NCBI RefSeq assembly: GCF_000430785.1
Contig: NZ_KE387249.1
Location: 5,100-69,099, forward strand
Length of the DNA: 64,000 nt
Direction of reading: 5' to 3'
Source: Ectobacillus panaciterrae DSM 19096
GTDB lineage: Bacteria; Bacillota; Bacilli; Bacillales; Bacillaceae_G
Of this stretch, positions 28,425-37,691 are shown piece after piece (the stretch's first letter is position 1; every line of letters starts with the position of its first letter). The notes below the pieces were generated by a model, which saw only the letters and a program-made list of their open reading frames with translations, searched no databases and was not told the origin of the DNA. The translations under genes and the position numbers were made by a program.

Positions 28425-28584
28425 TTAATGATTTTGTTTAACCTAACTTAATTCTAATTACCGGTCGCCTTCGCTTAAAGCGATGGCTTGTACGAATGAA
28501 ATTCGTATTCCAGAGTCATTACAGGGCATGACTGCTACAGCACTCCGGCTATACAATAACAGAATCTGTAATCCCGCATTAACC

Positions 28585-29250
28585 CTAATGTGCTTCTTTT
28601 GCCTGGTGGCTGTTGATTTTACCAATGAAAATGACTAAAATAGCTAGCACAATCGGCATTACAATATGAAGATTTGGATTGATCCCCTCTAAAAAATGCC
28701 CGACTGCCTTGTCTTTTAATATCATTTCACCAGCTGTATATCCTAATAACCCGGCTCCAATCGTAACAACGATCGGAAATCTCTCCATGATTTTCATTAA
28801 AACTTGGCTTCCCCAAATAATAAAAGGAATGCTGATAATCAAACCAAGTATAATCAATAAAACATTTCCTTCAGCGGCCCCGGCAACAGCCACAACATTA
28901 TCCAGGCTCATTACGACATCCGCAATAACAATCGTTTTAATCGCTCCGATAAGGCTCGTGTTCGCTTTAATATTTCCTCCATCTTCACCTTTTAATAATT
29001 TAACCGCTATCCATAAAAGCAAGATCCCGCCTATAAAATTCAGGAAAGGAATCATTAACACATACACAGCTAAAAAAGTTAAAGCAACCCTTAACACAAC
29101 AGCCCCGAACGTACCGAAAAATATAGCTTTCTGTTTGTGCTGCTTTTGTAAATTGCGGCAGGCTAACGCAATGACAACCGCGTTATCCCCGCTTAAAACG
29201 ATATTGATGAGGAGAATCTCTACAAGTTCTAGTATAAATGTAGTATCCAT
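28585..29250 (-). CDS. TerC-family membrane protein
   Basis: A 221-residue TerC/YkoY-family integral membrane protein with about seven helices. The family signatures are LSGDNAVVIALACRNL near residue 20 and ADVVMSLDNVVAVAGAAEG near 115, with membrane-embedded Asp residues thought to bind metal. In Bacillus such proteins export manganese or supply it to secreted enzymes. I searched the upstream 350 bp for the manganese (yybP-ykoY) riboswitch that often precedes them and found none. Confidence 0.9.
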   Translation of the reverse strand: MDTTFILELVEILLINIVLSGDNAVVIALACRNLQKQHKQKAIFFGTFGAVVLRVALTFLAVYVLMIPFLNFIGGILLLWIAVKLLKGEDGGNIKANTSLIGAIKTIVIADVVMSLDNVVAVAGAAEGNVLLIILGLIISIPFIIWGSQVLMKIMERFPIVVTIGAGLLGYTAGEMILKDKAVGHFLEGINPNLHIVMPIVLAILVIFIGKINSHQAKEAH

Positions 29251-29808
29251 ATGACAATCACCTTAATTCATTTTTATTCGTTCCTATGTAATATTGATGG
29301 AATGTTTTTCAGAACATTTTCGTCCCCCTTATGCTGCTTTTGTCCGCCGTAACTTTCCTTCTTTCACCATACTGCCAAACCATTCATCCTTTCAATCAAT
29401 ATGCAATACAATCCAACATGCTCTTTCAAGAATGCCTTGTCCATCATCAACAAATGATTCCTAAGACAATAACAGTACACCATATCTTTTCACTATATTT
29501 CTTTCTTAATCACATCCAGTCATCTTTCTGTATTACAGCAGCGATATCTTCTCACATTCTATAACAGCTGTTGTATGCAGTAACTATTTCCTCTATAATC
29601 TCTATTTATTTCTTTAAAAGTATTTTGTTTATTTTGTTCACAACAAGAGACTGAGGTATAGCAAAAGGATTGAAATATGTACGAATGAAGTTCATGAAAA
29701 AAATGCACAAAATGAAAGTAATGCTTTTAATAGAGTTATGTTACGAATTATTTACCTGCAGACTGTAATCTATTATTATTATCTCAAATATCGAAATTTT
29801 CTTTATTT

Positions 29809-29822
29809 TGAAAGCGTAATCA
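29809..29822 (+). promoter_or_regulatory. cre site (CcpA) before the citrate transporter
   Basis: TGAAAGCGTAATCA fits the catabolite-responsive element consensus TGNAANCGNWNNCA at every fixed position and lies 17 bp before the start codon at 29839. It predicts glucose repression of citrate uptake. The stretch 29251-29808 otherwise holds only the divergent promoters. Confidence 0.75.
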
Positions 29823-29838
29823 AAAGGAGAGATGATTT

Positions 29839-31146
29839 ATGTTAGCTGTGCTAGGGTTTGCAATGGTTTTTGTCTTTATGTTCTTAATCATGACCAAGCG
29901 TATGTCAGCATTAACTGCATTAATGGTCATACCTACTGTGTTTGCTTTGATCGGCGGCTTTTATTTGAAAGTAGGTCCTATGATGCTGCAGGGCGTTCAA
30001 AAAATAGCTCCTACAGGGATCATGCTCATGTTTGCTATTCTGTATTTTGGTATTATGATTGACAGCGGGTTATTTGATCCCATCATTTCCAAAATTCTAA
30101 AGATTGTAAAAGGAGATCCATTAAAAATAGTAATTGGAACCGCTATCCTCACGTTGCTTGTATCATTGGACGGGGATGGCACGACTACCTATATGATTAC
30201 TGTAGCGGCTATGTTCCCCCTTTATAAAAGACTTAAAATGAACCCGCTCATATTAGCTGCAGTGGTCATGCTCGGCGCTGGTGTAACGAACATTCTCCCT
30301 TGGGGAGGACCTACTGCCCGTGTCATGAGCGCGTTGCATTTAGATGCTTCTCAAATATTCACTCCGCTTATCCCAGCCATGCTCGGCGGTGCTTTATGGG
30401 TAATCTTCACTGCTTATCTGCTGGGAAAAAAAGAACGTAAAAGGTTAGGAGTTATTGATTTAGATCCTGTACAAGCAAATTCGTTGGCAGCTTCTGAAAT
30501 AGCAGCCACTGTGGAAGCAATGGATTATAAACGTCCTAAATTATTACTTGTAAACTTTCTTCTCACCATTGTCCTTATGGTAAGTTTGATTAAAGAGATT
30601 ATGCCTTTACCGGTTTTGTTCATGCTTGCATTCGCAATTGCAGTTCTCATTAACTACCCTAGTCTTGAGGCTCAGAAGGAACGAATTGCCTCACATGCAG
30701 GAAACGCTCTGGCAGTTGTCTCATTAGTTTTTGCGGCCGGTATTTTTACAGGCATTCTATCAGGCACAAAAATGGTAGATGCAATGGCTCATAGTTTAGT
30801 TGCCTTAATTCCGCACTCATTAGGACCGCATCTGCCTATTATTACAGCTATTGTCAGCATGCCGTTCACCTTCTTTATGTCGAATGATGCTTTTTACTTC
30901 GGAGTGCTGCCGATTCTTGCTAAAACAGCTGCCAGCTATGGGATTAGCGCTGCAGAAATGGGTCGCGCTTCTCTCTTAGGACAGCCTGTACATTTGCTCA
31001 GTCCGTTAGTAGCGTCTACATATTTATTAGTAGGGATGGCTAAAGTTGACTTTGGCGAACATCAGAAATTCACTTTAAAATGGGCCGTGGGAACCTCACT
31101 CTTCATGTTGCTTGTGACTCTTATTACAGGTGTAGTGTCCTTATAG
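29839..31146 (+). CDS. CitMHS-family citrate-metal transporter
   Basis: A 435-residue secondary transporter of the CitMHS family (B. subtilis CitM, CitH, CitN), importing divalent-metal-citrate with protons. About 12 hydrophobic segments; SLDGDGTTTYMIT and VTNILPWGGPTARVMSA in the first half and MSNDAFYFGVLP in the second are family signatures. Preceded by a perfect cre site and followed by a terminator. The CitST-like pair 1.4 kb downstream is its probable regulator, as in B. subtilis. Confidence 0.92.
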   Translation: MLAVLGFAMVFVFMFLIMTKRMSALTALMVIPTVFALIGGFYLKVGPMMLQGVQKIAPTGIMLMFAILYFGIMIDSGLFDPIISKILKIVKGDPLKIVIGTAILTLLVSLDGDGTTTYMITVAAMFPLYKRLKMNPLILAAVVMLGAGVTNILPWGGPTARVMSALHLDASQIFTPLIPAMLGGALWVIFTAYLLGKKERKRLGVIDLDPVQANSLAASEIAATVEAMDYKRPKLLLVNFLLTIVLMVSLIKEIMPLPVLFMLAFAIAVLINYPSLEAQKERIASHAGNALAVVSLVFAAGIFTGILSGTKMVDAMAHSLVALIPHSLGPHLPIITAIVSMPFTFFMSNDAFYFGVLPILAKTAASYGISAAEMGRASLLGQPVHLLSPLVASTYLLVGMAKVDFGEHQKFTLKWAVGTSLFMLLVTLITGVVSL

Positions 31147-31159
31147 AACTCTGTAGTAA

Positions 31160-31188
31160 AACCCCTTACTCCATCAAGGGGTTTTTTT
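31160..31188 (+). terminator. Terminator after the citrate transporter
   Basis: AACCCCTT, 7-nt loop, AAGGGGTT and a run of seven T residues. Confidence 0.88.
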
Positions 31189-31247
31189 ACCTTTATCAAT
31201 TCAAGAAGCAAAAGATTTACGTATCAAATTTAAAGGAAGTGGTTGTT

Positions 31248-32372
31248 ATGCGAGCGCAATTCATATTGCAGCAAAGCAGCTTTATTGTAATTAGCGGTCT
31301 TGGCGGCTATGCTTTATCTCTTACAGGAATTTCTATCGGATGGTTAATCGGCACATTGATAACGGCTGGTATCCTTTCTCTTTGGCAGCCGAACTGGGTG
31401 GAAATTGCCTTCTCCCTTAAAGGAATGCAAAACAGTTGGAGACCCCTCGGGCAGAGTATCTTAGGGATAGAGCTGGGGCAAAAAATCGATGCGTCTGTTC
31501 TCCGCACACTTCATGAGAATTGGCTTACCATTATAACCATGATTCCCTTGTCTATTATCTTCGCGTTGATTTCTGGCATGGTTTTGAAGCGTATGAGCAA
31601 CACAGATTTATTAACCAGTTTCTTTGCAGCTACACCTGGCGGGTTATCAGTCATGCCTAGTATCGCTGAGGAGGTTGGTGCTAATACAGCGATAGTAAGT
31701 ATTGTGCAAACTATACGTGTCTTTCTTGTTGTTTGTACCATACCTTTATTCTCGATATATGTTTCCGGTGACAATATAAGTTCGGGTAGTATTCCCAGTC
31801 ATACTGCCCTTAACACATTTGGAGCAGTCCCTGTTTTCTGGACACTCGCATTAGCAGTATCCTCAGTTGCAGGGTATTTCATCGGGAAATGTTTAAAAAT
31901 TCCTGCCCCGTGGTTAGTAGGAGGAATGCTGGTCGTAGCTCTTGTAAAAACTACAAGTATCATGCAATTCGGAGAAAATATAGCCGCATGGTGGCCGCAT
32001 TGGCTCATTATCGCTGCCCAGATCCTGATCGGTTCAAGCATAGGTTCCCGCCTGGATAAAAGTATGTTTATAGGTACAAAAAAAATGATTATAGCGGGCT
32101 TATTGAGCTCGCTTATCCTTTTATTCGCAACCGTTTTATGTGCATTCGTTGTCACAGAGCTCACGAACATTCCATTTATTACTGCTATCTTGGCACTTGC
32201 GCCAGGGGGCATTGCAGAAATGGCCACTACATCGGTAGCGCTTCATGCAGATGCCGCATTTGTAGTAACTGTTCAAGTATTGCGTGTCATTGCCATTGTC
32301 AGCATCTTGCCGCCTCTCTTTAAGCTTTTACATACCCGCTCCTATAAAAGGAATACCCGTAAAATTAGCTAA
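31248..32372 (+). CDS. AbrB-family membrane protein
   Basis: A 374-residue AbrB (ammonia monooxygenase-like) family membrane protein with two related halves. ATPGGLSVMPSIAEEVGAN in the first half and APGGIAEMATTSVALHAD in the second are the repeated signatures. I start at the ATG 31248, preceded by AAAGGAAG; the open frame extends farther but into the previous gene. The family is often annotated as regulator of aidB or transporter; its position between the citrate transporter and CitST suggests carboxylate transport, which is only inference. Confidence 0.85.
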   Translation: MRAQFILQQSSFIVISGLGGYALSLTGISIGWLIGTLITAGILSLWQPNWVEIAFSLKGMQNSWRPLGQSILGIELGQKIDASVLRTLHENWLTIITMIPLSIIFALISGMVLKRMSNTDLLTSFFAATPGGLSVMPSIAEEVGANTAIVSIVQTIRVFLVVCTIPLFSIYVSGDNISSGSIPSHTALNTFGAVPVFWTLALAVSSVAGYFIGKCLKIPAPWLVGGMLVVALVKTTSIMQFGENIAAWWPHWLIIAAQILIGSSIGSRLDKSMFIGTKKMIIAGLLSSLILLFATVLCAFVVTELTNIPFITAILALAPGGIAEMATTSVALHADAAFVVTVQVLRVIAIVSILPPLFKLLHTRSYKRNTRKIS

Positions 32373-32436
32373 AAAACGGAATCCTTAACTGAATATTACG
32401 GGTTCGATAAGCGATCGCTTTTCTTGTTACACAAAG

Positions 32437-32482
32437 AGGGTGCCGAAAGAGCTGTGTTATCATAGCTATTCCGGCACCCCTC
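32437..32482. terminator. Terminator between convergent genes
   Basis: GGGTGCCGAAAGAGCT and AGCTATTCCGGCACCC form a long, slightly imperfect hairpin between the AbrB-family gene and citT. Confidence 0.75.
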
Positions 32483-32515
32483 ATTATTTAACTATAAGTC
32501 CATATAAGTTAGTTA

Positions 32516-33202
32516 CTATTGTGTTTGGAAATACCTTCGTTCCGGGCGTCCCACTTGTCCATAAATAAGCTCTGCATAAATTTTCCTCTGAGAAATCAAG
32601 TACTCTAAATAGCGCCTTGCAGTAGAAGAACTTACTCCCAATTCTTTGCTGAGCATGCCAGCGGTTATCCCTGACTGTCCTATACTAGAGATACAACCTA
32701 AGATTTTGTCTAATGTCAGAGAATCAATTCCCTTCGGTGAATGATCTTCTTGTATACGGGGCTGCCCTATATGCCATAAGCTTTCAATTTGGTCAGGAGA
32801 TAGCTTATCATTTTGATTCAGCTGCTCCCATTTAGATTGATAGCTTTCTAGGCTGTTTTTAAAGCGATCAAAGGTCAGCGGCTTTGTAATATAATCGAAC
32901 GCGCCTCCTCGAAGAGCATGACGTACTATGTCCACTTCAGAAGCTGCCGTAACCATAATAATATCTATATCCTGGAAGTGTTGGCGAATAAATCCAACTA
33001 ATTCAATCCCTCGCATATCAGGTAAATAAACATCCAACAACACAAGCTGCGGCTGAACAAGCTCTATCCATTCTTTTGCCTCCGCGCCTGTTGTTGCTGT
33101 TCCAACTACTTGAAATCCCTTTATCTTCTCCGTAAAACGGCGATGAATTTCTGCAATCCGAAGATCATCCTCAACAATTAACACCTCAATAGACTGAGAC
33201 AT
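32516..33202 (-). CDS. citT: CitT/DcuR-like response regulator
   Basis: A 228-residue response regulator. The receiver domain (1-120) has the acidic pair Asp12/Asp13, phospho-acceptor Asp57 in LLDVYLPD and the conserved Lys in TKPLTFDRF; the C-terminal HTH (about 165-225, GMLSKELGVSSSTARRYLEYL) belongs to the CitT/DcuR/MalR type. It overlaps the kinase gene by 17 bp. By context it should activate the citrate transporter gene; CitT and MalR cannot be told apart by sequence alone. Confidence 0.9.
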   Translation of the reverse strand: MSQSIEVLIVEDDLRIAEIHRRFTEKIKGFQVVGTATTGAEAKEWIELVQPQLVLLDVYLPDMRGIELVGFIRQHFQDIDIIMVTAASEVDIVRHALRGGAFDYITKPLTFDRFKNSLESYQSKWEQLNQNDKLSPDQIESLWHIGQPRIQEDHSPKGIDSLTLDKILGCISSIGQSGITAGMLSKELGVSSSTARRYLEYLISQRKIYAELIYGQVGRPERRYFQTQ

Positions 33203-34805
33203 TTACTTCACACCTTTCTTTTGGAATTGCTACAGCGAATAGCACGCCATCCCAGTCACCTTTCTCAATAGAAATGCTGCCATCCAATTCTTCCACCAGA
33301 TCTTTCACTCTTGCCAAACCAAACCCGCGATTTCCTCCTTTTTTCGTAGAAAATCCCCTTTTGAATATATAGGGAATGAAATCATCTTCAATTCCTGAGC
33401 CGGAGTCTTCTACTTCAATCAATACATCATCTCCAATATCCGTTACGAACAGCCTGACCTTCTTTTCTTTTTTCGCAACTTTTTCCACTGACTCAAAAGC
33501 GTTTGTAATTAAATTTCCAAGAATGGAAATCATATAGGTTCTATCAATGTGCACAGGTAACTGATCAAGACTGCTTTCCCGATCTAAGATAAAGTCAATT
33601 TTTAATTCTCTTGCACGATTATAGAATCCTATTAAAATTCCGCCTAACCACGGATCCTGCAGCTTTTTCATAATAAATTGAACAACATCTTGATGAATTA
33701 CAGTTTCTTCATGAATCAGTTCTAGCGCTTCTTCATAGGACTCTAATTGAATGAGGCCTGATAAAGTATAAAGAATGTTCTTAAATTCATGTGTTTGGGC
33801 CCGAAGAGCTTCCGTGTACCTCTTTACCTGAGAAAGCTCCTCTGTCAGTTGATCCATTTCAGACTTCAAGCGGAAGCTTGAAACAACTCCAATGACTTCA
33901 TTCCCTGACTTTACAGGTAAGCGGTTTGCGATTACAATTTTACCGCTTAAATCCAGCTGTCTATCCAATTGCTCCTCTCCTGTATGGAGAACTTCTAGCA
34001 TAGAAGTGTTTGGAATAACCTCCTGAACTGGTTGTCCAATAACAGCTTGTCCCTCTTGGAGAGAGAGAATATCGTATGCCGCCTGGTTCAGCAGACTGAC
34101 AGAACCTCGTTTATCTACAACCATAATTCCCTCACGAACAGACTGTATAACTGCGCTGCGTTCTTCATACAGTGATGAAATCTCCTCAGGTTCCAGCCCG
34201 AACATCAGATTTTTGATATTGCGCGCAAGATAGACAGAACCTAGTATACCGATTAATAAGCCAGATATGGCAATCCACAAAATCGGACTTCTATATTCCG
34301 TTATCAATTGATTCATATCATCCATAAGAAATCCAACAGATACTATACCGATAATGTTATTGTTCTCATCTCGAATAGGAACTTTTCCCCGCAAAGAAGG
34401 TCCGAGTGTACCAACCGCTTTAGATACATAAGATTTCCCATCTATCAGCGCTGCTTCATTATCTCCGCCAACCATTTTCTTCCCGATCTCTTCTGGATTA
34501 GGGTGAGAATAGCGGAAGCCTTGCTCATTCCCAACTACGATAAATTCAGCATCGGTTTCGGCCCTAATCCGTTCGACAATTGGCTGAATAACAGTCCAAG
34601 GCTGGTTTGTACGAAACGCTTCCCGTATTTCAGGCATAACAGCCACCGTTGCAGCCACATGCAAAGCCCGCTTTCCTAACTGCTTTTCCACTATATTAGA
34701 CAGCATATAATAGAATAAGACGCTAATTTGAGAAACAATGAAAATGATAAGAATAAATATAAAAATTGTAATTCTCGTCTGCAGTTTTAATCTTTTCAGC
34801 TCCAA
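33186..34805 (-). CDS. citS: CitS/DcuS-like sensor histidine kinase
   Basis: A 539-residue membrane kinase. Helix 1 (about 10-35) and helix 2 (about 175-195) flank an extracellular sCache domain for carboxylates; a PAS domain follows, then the SpoB-type phospho-acceptor helix with His in RAQTHEFKNILY and an HATPase domain (NLITNAFESV, DSGSGI, GFGLARV). I use the TTG at 34805 because AGGGGAG lies 6 nt upstream and the protein then begins LKRLKLQTRITIF, as DcuS-type kinases do; the ATG at 34865 has no ribosome binding site. Confidence 0.9.
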   Translation of the reverse strand: MELKRLKLQTRITIFIFILIIFIVSQISVLFYYMLSNIVEKQLGKRALHVAATVAVMPEIREAFRTNQPWTVIQPIVERIRAETDAEFIVVGNEQGFRYSHPNPEEIGKKMVGGDNEAALIDGKSYVSKAVGTLGPSLRGKVPIRDENNNIIGIVSVGFLMDDMNQLITEYRSPILWIAISGLLIGILGSVYLARNIKNLMFGLEPEEISSLYEERSAVIQSVREGIMVVDKRGSVSLLNQAAYDILSLQEGQAVIGQPVQEVIPNTSMLEVLHTGEEQLDRQLDLSGKIVIANRLPVKSGNEVIGVVSSFRLKSEMDQLTEELSQVKRYTEALRAQTHEFKNILYTLSGLIQLESYEEALELIHEETVIHQDVVQFIMKKLQDPWLGGILIGFYNRARELKIDFILDRESSLDQLPVHIDRTYMISILGNLITNAFESVEKVAKKEKKVRLFVTDIGDDVLIEVEDSGSGIEDDFIPYIFKRGFSTKKGGNRGFGLARVKDLVEELDGSISIEKGDWDGVLFAVAIPKERCEVNVSVY

Positions 34806-34956
34806 TATTTTCTCCCCTAACGCAGGCGGAATACATTTTAAAATATATTCCGCTTTATTATACATAAAAAGAATCTATAAAAATGATAAACGCTTTCAAA
34901 AAAATTTAGTAATTATCCAAAAAATTCTGATTATCCCCCTTAAACAAGATTCCAGT

Positions 34957-35141
34957 TATATAAATCCATCTTAATTTTCCGACATGTCCATGTGCTATGT
35001 GCAACCAAAAGGGAATATTGTATGCTTCTTCTCTCTGGTTTAGCCTTGCATGAACCACCACAAAGGTTTAACCGCTTCTGCACGTCGCCGGATGATCTCT
35101 CCCCACTATAAATAGACGGTTTTTTTATTTACTTGTATATA
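34957..35141. mobile_element. MITE-like element, copy B1 (185 bp)
   Basis: Nearly identical to copy A in opposite orientation (for example GCTTCTTCTCTCTGGTTTAG and GCTTCTGCACGTCGCCGGAT). The right end ATTTACTTGTATATA is kept; the left TIR is degraded after TATATAA. It starts about 150 bp upstream of citS. Confidence 0.78.
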
Positions 35142-35328
35142 AGTCCACTTTGTTATTCCGACATATCTATCGTTTGCCACGTAGAACAAAAGGGAAACTG
35201 CGCCCGCTCCCTCTCTCTCTCCCTGCGTGGGCCACGAAAAGGGTTTGACCGCTTCTACGCTTAGTCGGATGATCTCTCCCCCCTAAAAGAAAAGTTTTTA
35301 TGTCGATTTTTTTAGTTGCCTTTATATA
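35136..35328. mobile_element. MITE-like element, copy B2 (about 193 bp)
   Basis: A diverged copy in tandem with B1, sharing its TATATA (35136-35141). TTCCGACAT, GGGTTTGACCGCTTCTACGC, TCGGATGATCTCTCC are recognisable; the right end is near 35328 (TTTATATA). Stem positions differ from A but keep base pairing (GCCC-A-CGC with GCGGGC). Confidence 0.65.
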
Positions 35329-35559
35329 GAATAGTGTTTCCGCTTATTTGACAGAAGTTTCATAACTTTTCCTATATATTAATAAATCATATCATTTTCT
35401 GACTATTATTTTAATAGTAATCTCGATATATATTAAATCTATATATAAGATTTATTTCATGTTTATTTTTTTGACATTCTGCTTAGCTGAGTCCAAGCTG
35501 ACGAAGTACGGCTTGGGGAACACCAGAACGATTTCTGATAGGAAGGCTTAGCTTCTACG

Positions 35560-35645
35560 ATGGATGCTTGCCTAGGATGAAAGCAATGACCTGCTTTTAG
35601 CCATTTCCACAGTGGTTCAATCGGATTAAGATTAGGGGAGGCAGC
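35560..35645 (-). pseudogene. IS630-family transposase C-terminal relic
   Basis: The minus strand reads PNLNPIEPLWKWLKAG, the hallmark segment around the last catalytic acidic residue of IS630 transposases (usual form SPxLNPIExxWxxLK). Stops and frame loss surround it. IS630 elements insert at TA and could have mobilised the nearby TATATA-ended MITEs. Confidence 0.65.
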
Positions 35646-35696
35646 CGACCTGTAAGGTCATATTTGACTCCCCTCCAAAAATGGGGCATAGAAAAA

Positions 35697-35760
35697 TACC
35701 GCCTGTTAAAACAGGCGGTACCCTTCACATAATAGTTTTTAACTTCTCTTACAATTCTCA
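35697..35760 (-). terminator. Terminator module, second copy
   Basis: On the minus strand TGTAAGAGAAG, AAAACTATTATGTGAAGGG, then hairpin TACCGCCTGTT / AACAGGCGGTA and TTTTT. Same arrangement as at 18309-18372. Confidence 0.7.
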
Positions 35761-35784
35761 AGCTTTTCGCTAAACCTATACCTC

Positions 35785-35880
35785 TTAATAATACGCCACT
35801 GTAGTCCCATAAGAATAACTATACCGATAGGTGCCGGATATGGGCGTTGGTAAGGGTAACTGCAGCCAATCCCCTACCTG
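35785..35880 (-). pseudogene. Tyr/Pro-rich short peptide gene remnant, copy 1
   Basis: Minus strand: CSYPYQRPYPAP in one frame continues as YRYSYSYGTTVAYY-stop in the next. The end matches YPYGYPYGTTVTYY at 49445 and YPYVPTVTYY at 61426. A single frameshift separates the halves; no start codon is evident. Confidence 0.5.
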
Positions 35881-35988
35881 ACTTGATAAACTCGTCTAAT
35901 TTTGAATGAATCGAGTGCTGCCGTCCGGTATTTAAATGCGATCGCCGTCTACACAGATTTTAAACCTTTTACGAATCACTGGCTTAAG

Positions 35989-37395
35989 TTAACCAGCTTT
36001 CTTCATCTCGGTCCTTTTAAACGATTTCCTATAAGAGCGGTTATAAAATACCAATCCGATTGCGCCAAACACAATCGGTCCCGCCACAATCGGAACGTAT
36101 TCCAGCAAATGGACATTCGCAGATGGAATCAGCGTTAACAGGATGGTCCCTACAACAGAAAACATCCCGACAATCGCAGTGGTATAAGCAAGCCAATTAC
36201 GTTGAATTTGAAACGGCCGAATGATTTCTTTATCACTCATGCGCAGTTTGATATATGCACTGATCAAAAATACATACGGAATGAAGAACGCCAAAGTGGA
36301 CATCAAAATCAACATGTTTAAAGCGCTGGATACATTGGGAACGAATGCAGAAAACAATAGAATCAACGATACTACAACCGCTTGCCCGATTACAAGATTC
36401 GCCGGCATCCCGTCCTTATTCTTCTTCAAAAGCTTCTTGGGCAAAATATCTTTTCCGCTTTCAGAAATCATTACAGCAGGATTCAAAATCAAAAACGACA
36501 ACGATCCTACGAATGCCAATACAAAACAAATACCTAAAATTTGTGATAAAGAGAAAGATAAATCAAATTGCGCGTTTATCTTATCGGCAAACATATACAG
36601 AGCCGTCGCTGTTTGATCTGGCGAAATCTTTAACACAAATTGAAATGAAACAGTTGCTGCAATGTATACGAAAGCAACAACAATGGATGTCATGAAAATA
36701 GCCTTTGGAAATGTTTTCTGAGGGTTTTTTACGTTTTCGGCAATTGTTCCAAGCATTTCTCCTCCAGAGAACGCAAACATCAAAGTCGATAAAAACATGA
36801 TTGTATCGAACGAAATGTGATTGGGCAGCACACTTTTACCGGTAAACGCTGTTGCGCTTTGATGTCCGCTAAACATACTGTAAAAACCGAATCCGAAGAT
36901 CAAAACAGCCGGAACCAATACACCAAGCGGAGCACCGATTGAAGAAAGTCTTTCACTCATTGTTGTTCCGCGAAGTGTCAATAACGTGACAATCCAGAAG
37001 AACACACAAGAAAGAAAAGCTGTCTCCATCGGATGATCAGTCAATTGCGGCTGTTTGATTCCATAAGACAATGCGACGGTTGTCGTTAAAAGCAAAGAAG
37101 GATAATAAGTAAAATTAGCAATCCAAAAAAACCATGAACATATGAAGGAAGCCTTCTCACCGAAAGCGCGTTTTATCCATATTCCCATACCGCCTTGGTT
37201 TGGGTAAGTTGTAGAAAGTTCTGCAACAATCAAACTAATTGGCACGAAGTACAGCAAGGCGGCCAATACCCAAAAGAATATCGCTGAAGGTCCGATGGTC
37301 GATGCATAAGCAATATTACGAAGACCTAAAATGGAGTTGATACTAATTAGCGATAATCCTAAAACACCTAATTTTCTCATTTCTGTCGATTTCAT
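35989..37395 (-). CDS. APC-family amino-acid permease
   Basis: A 468-residue amino-acid/polyamine/organocation transporter with about 12 helices. The first helix SLISINSILGLRNIAY and the FAFSGGEMLGTIAENVKNPQKTFPKAI segment (helix 6 and following loop) are typical of the glutamate/GABA-antiporter and YjeM branch. I start at MKSTEMRKLG (37395); AAAGGA lies 11 nt upstream. Substrate uncertain. No clear terminator follows. Confidence 0.85.
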   Translation of the reverse strand: MKSTEMRKLGVLGLSLISINSILGLRNIAYASTIGPSAIFFWVLAALLYFVPISLIVAELSTTYPNQGGMGIWIKRAFGEKASFICSWFFWIANFTYYPSLLLTTTVALSYGIKQPQLTDHPMETAFLSCVFFWIVTLLTLRGTTMSERLSSIGAPLGVLVPAVLIFGFGFYSMFSGHQSATAFTGKSVLPNHISFDTIMFLSTLMFAFSGGEMLGTIAENVKNPQKTFPKAIFMTSIVVAFVYIAATVSFQFVLKISPDQTATALYMFADKINAQFDLSFSLSQILGICFVLAFVGSLSFLILNPAVMISESGKDILPKKLLKKNKDGMPANLVIGQAVVVSLILLFSAFVPNVSSALNMLILMSTLAFFIPYVFLISAYIKLRMSDKEIIRPFQIQRNWLAYTTAIVGMFSVVGTILLTLIPSANVHLLEYVPIVAGPIVFGAIGLVFYNRSYRKSFKRTEMKKAG

Positions 37396-37640
37396 AGCTG
37401 CTAGTTTCCTTTCAATTCGGCACAAAAATATATGCAAGTGATTTTACTGCTTAAGTATAAGTATTTATACATATTTAAACAATATGCATTCATTATGTTT
37501 ATATATTGGAAACGTTGAGAATTTTATGCGAATTACATATTTTGCGTTTCAAATAAAAAAGCTGTTTCTCCCCAAGTTAGATACGAATAGAAATAGAGAT
37601 TCACTTTGCATTTGATCGAAGACAATACTTACACATAGAA

Positions 37641-37670
37641 AAACACCGCCTGTTTAACAGGCAGTGTCCA
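37641..37670 (-). terminator. Terminator of plsC
   Basis: ACACCGCCTGTT / AACAGGCAGTGT with T residues on the minus strand. Its arms resemble those of the recurrent module, but the conserved stretch before the hairpin is missing. Confidence 0.65.
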
Positions 37671-37691
37671 CTTGATGGGCAAATCCTTTGT

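Noticed and set aside
28455-28560. Coding-like minus-strand frame after terC (...GIRISFVQAIALSEGDR)
   Set aside because: No start codon or ribosome binding site and no family recognised.
28585-29640. Manganese (yybP-ykoY) riboswitch before the TerC gene
   Set aside because: The conserved GGGGAGUAGC and matching element are absent in the upstream region.
32405-32420. Palindrome AAGCGATCGCTT downstream of the AbrB-family gene
   Set aside because: Single occurrence; too short to claim a function.
34308-34679. A 123-codon frame opposite the sensor kinase
   Set aside because: Shadow of the CitS-like gene.
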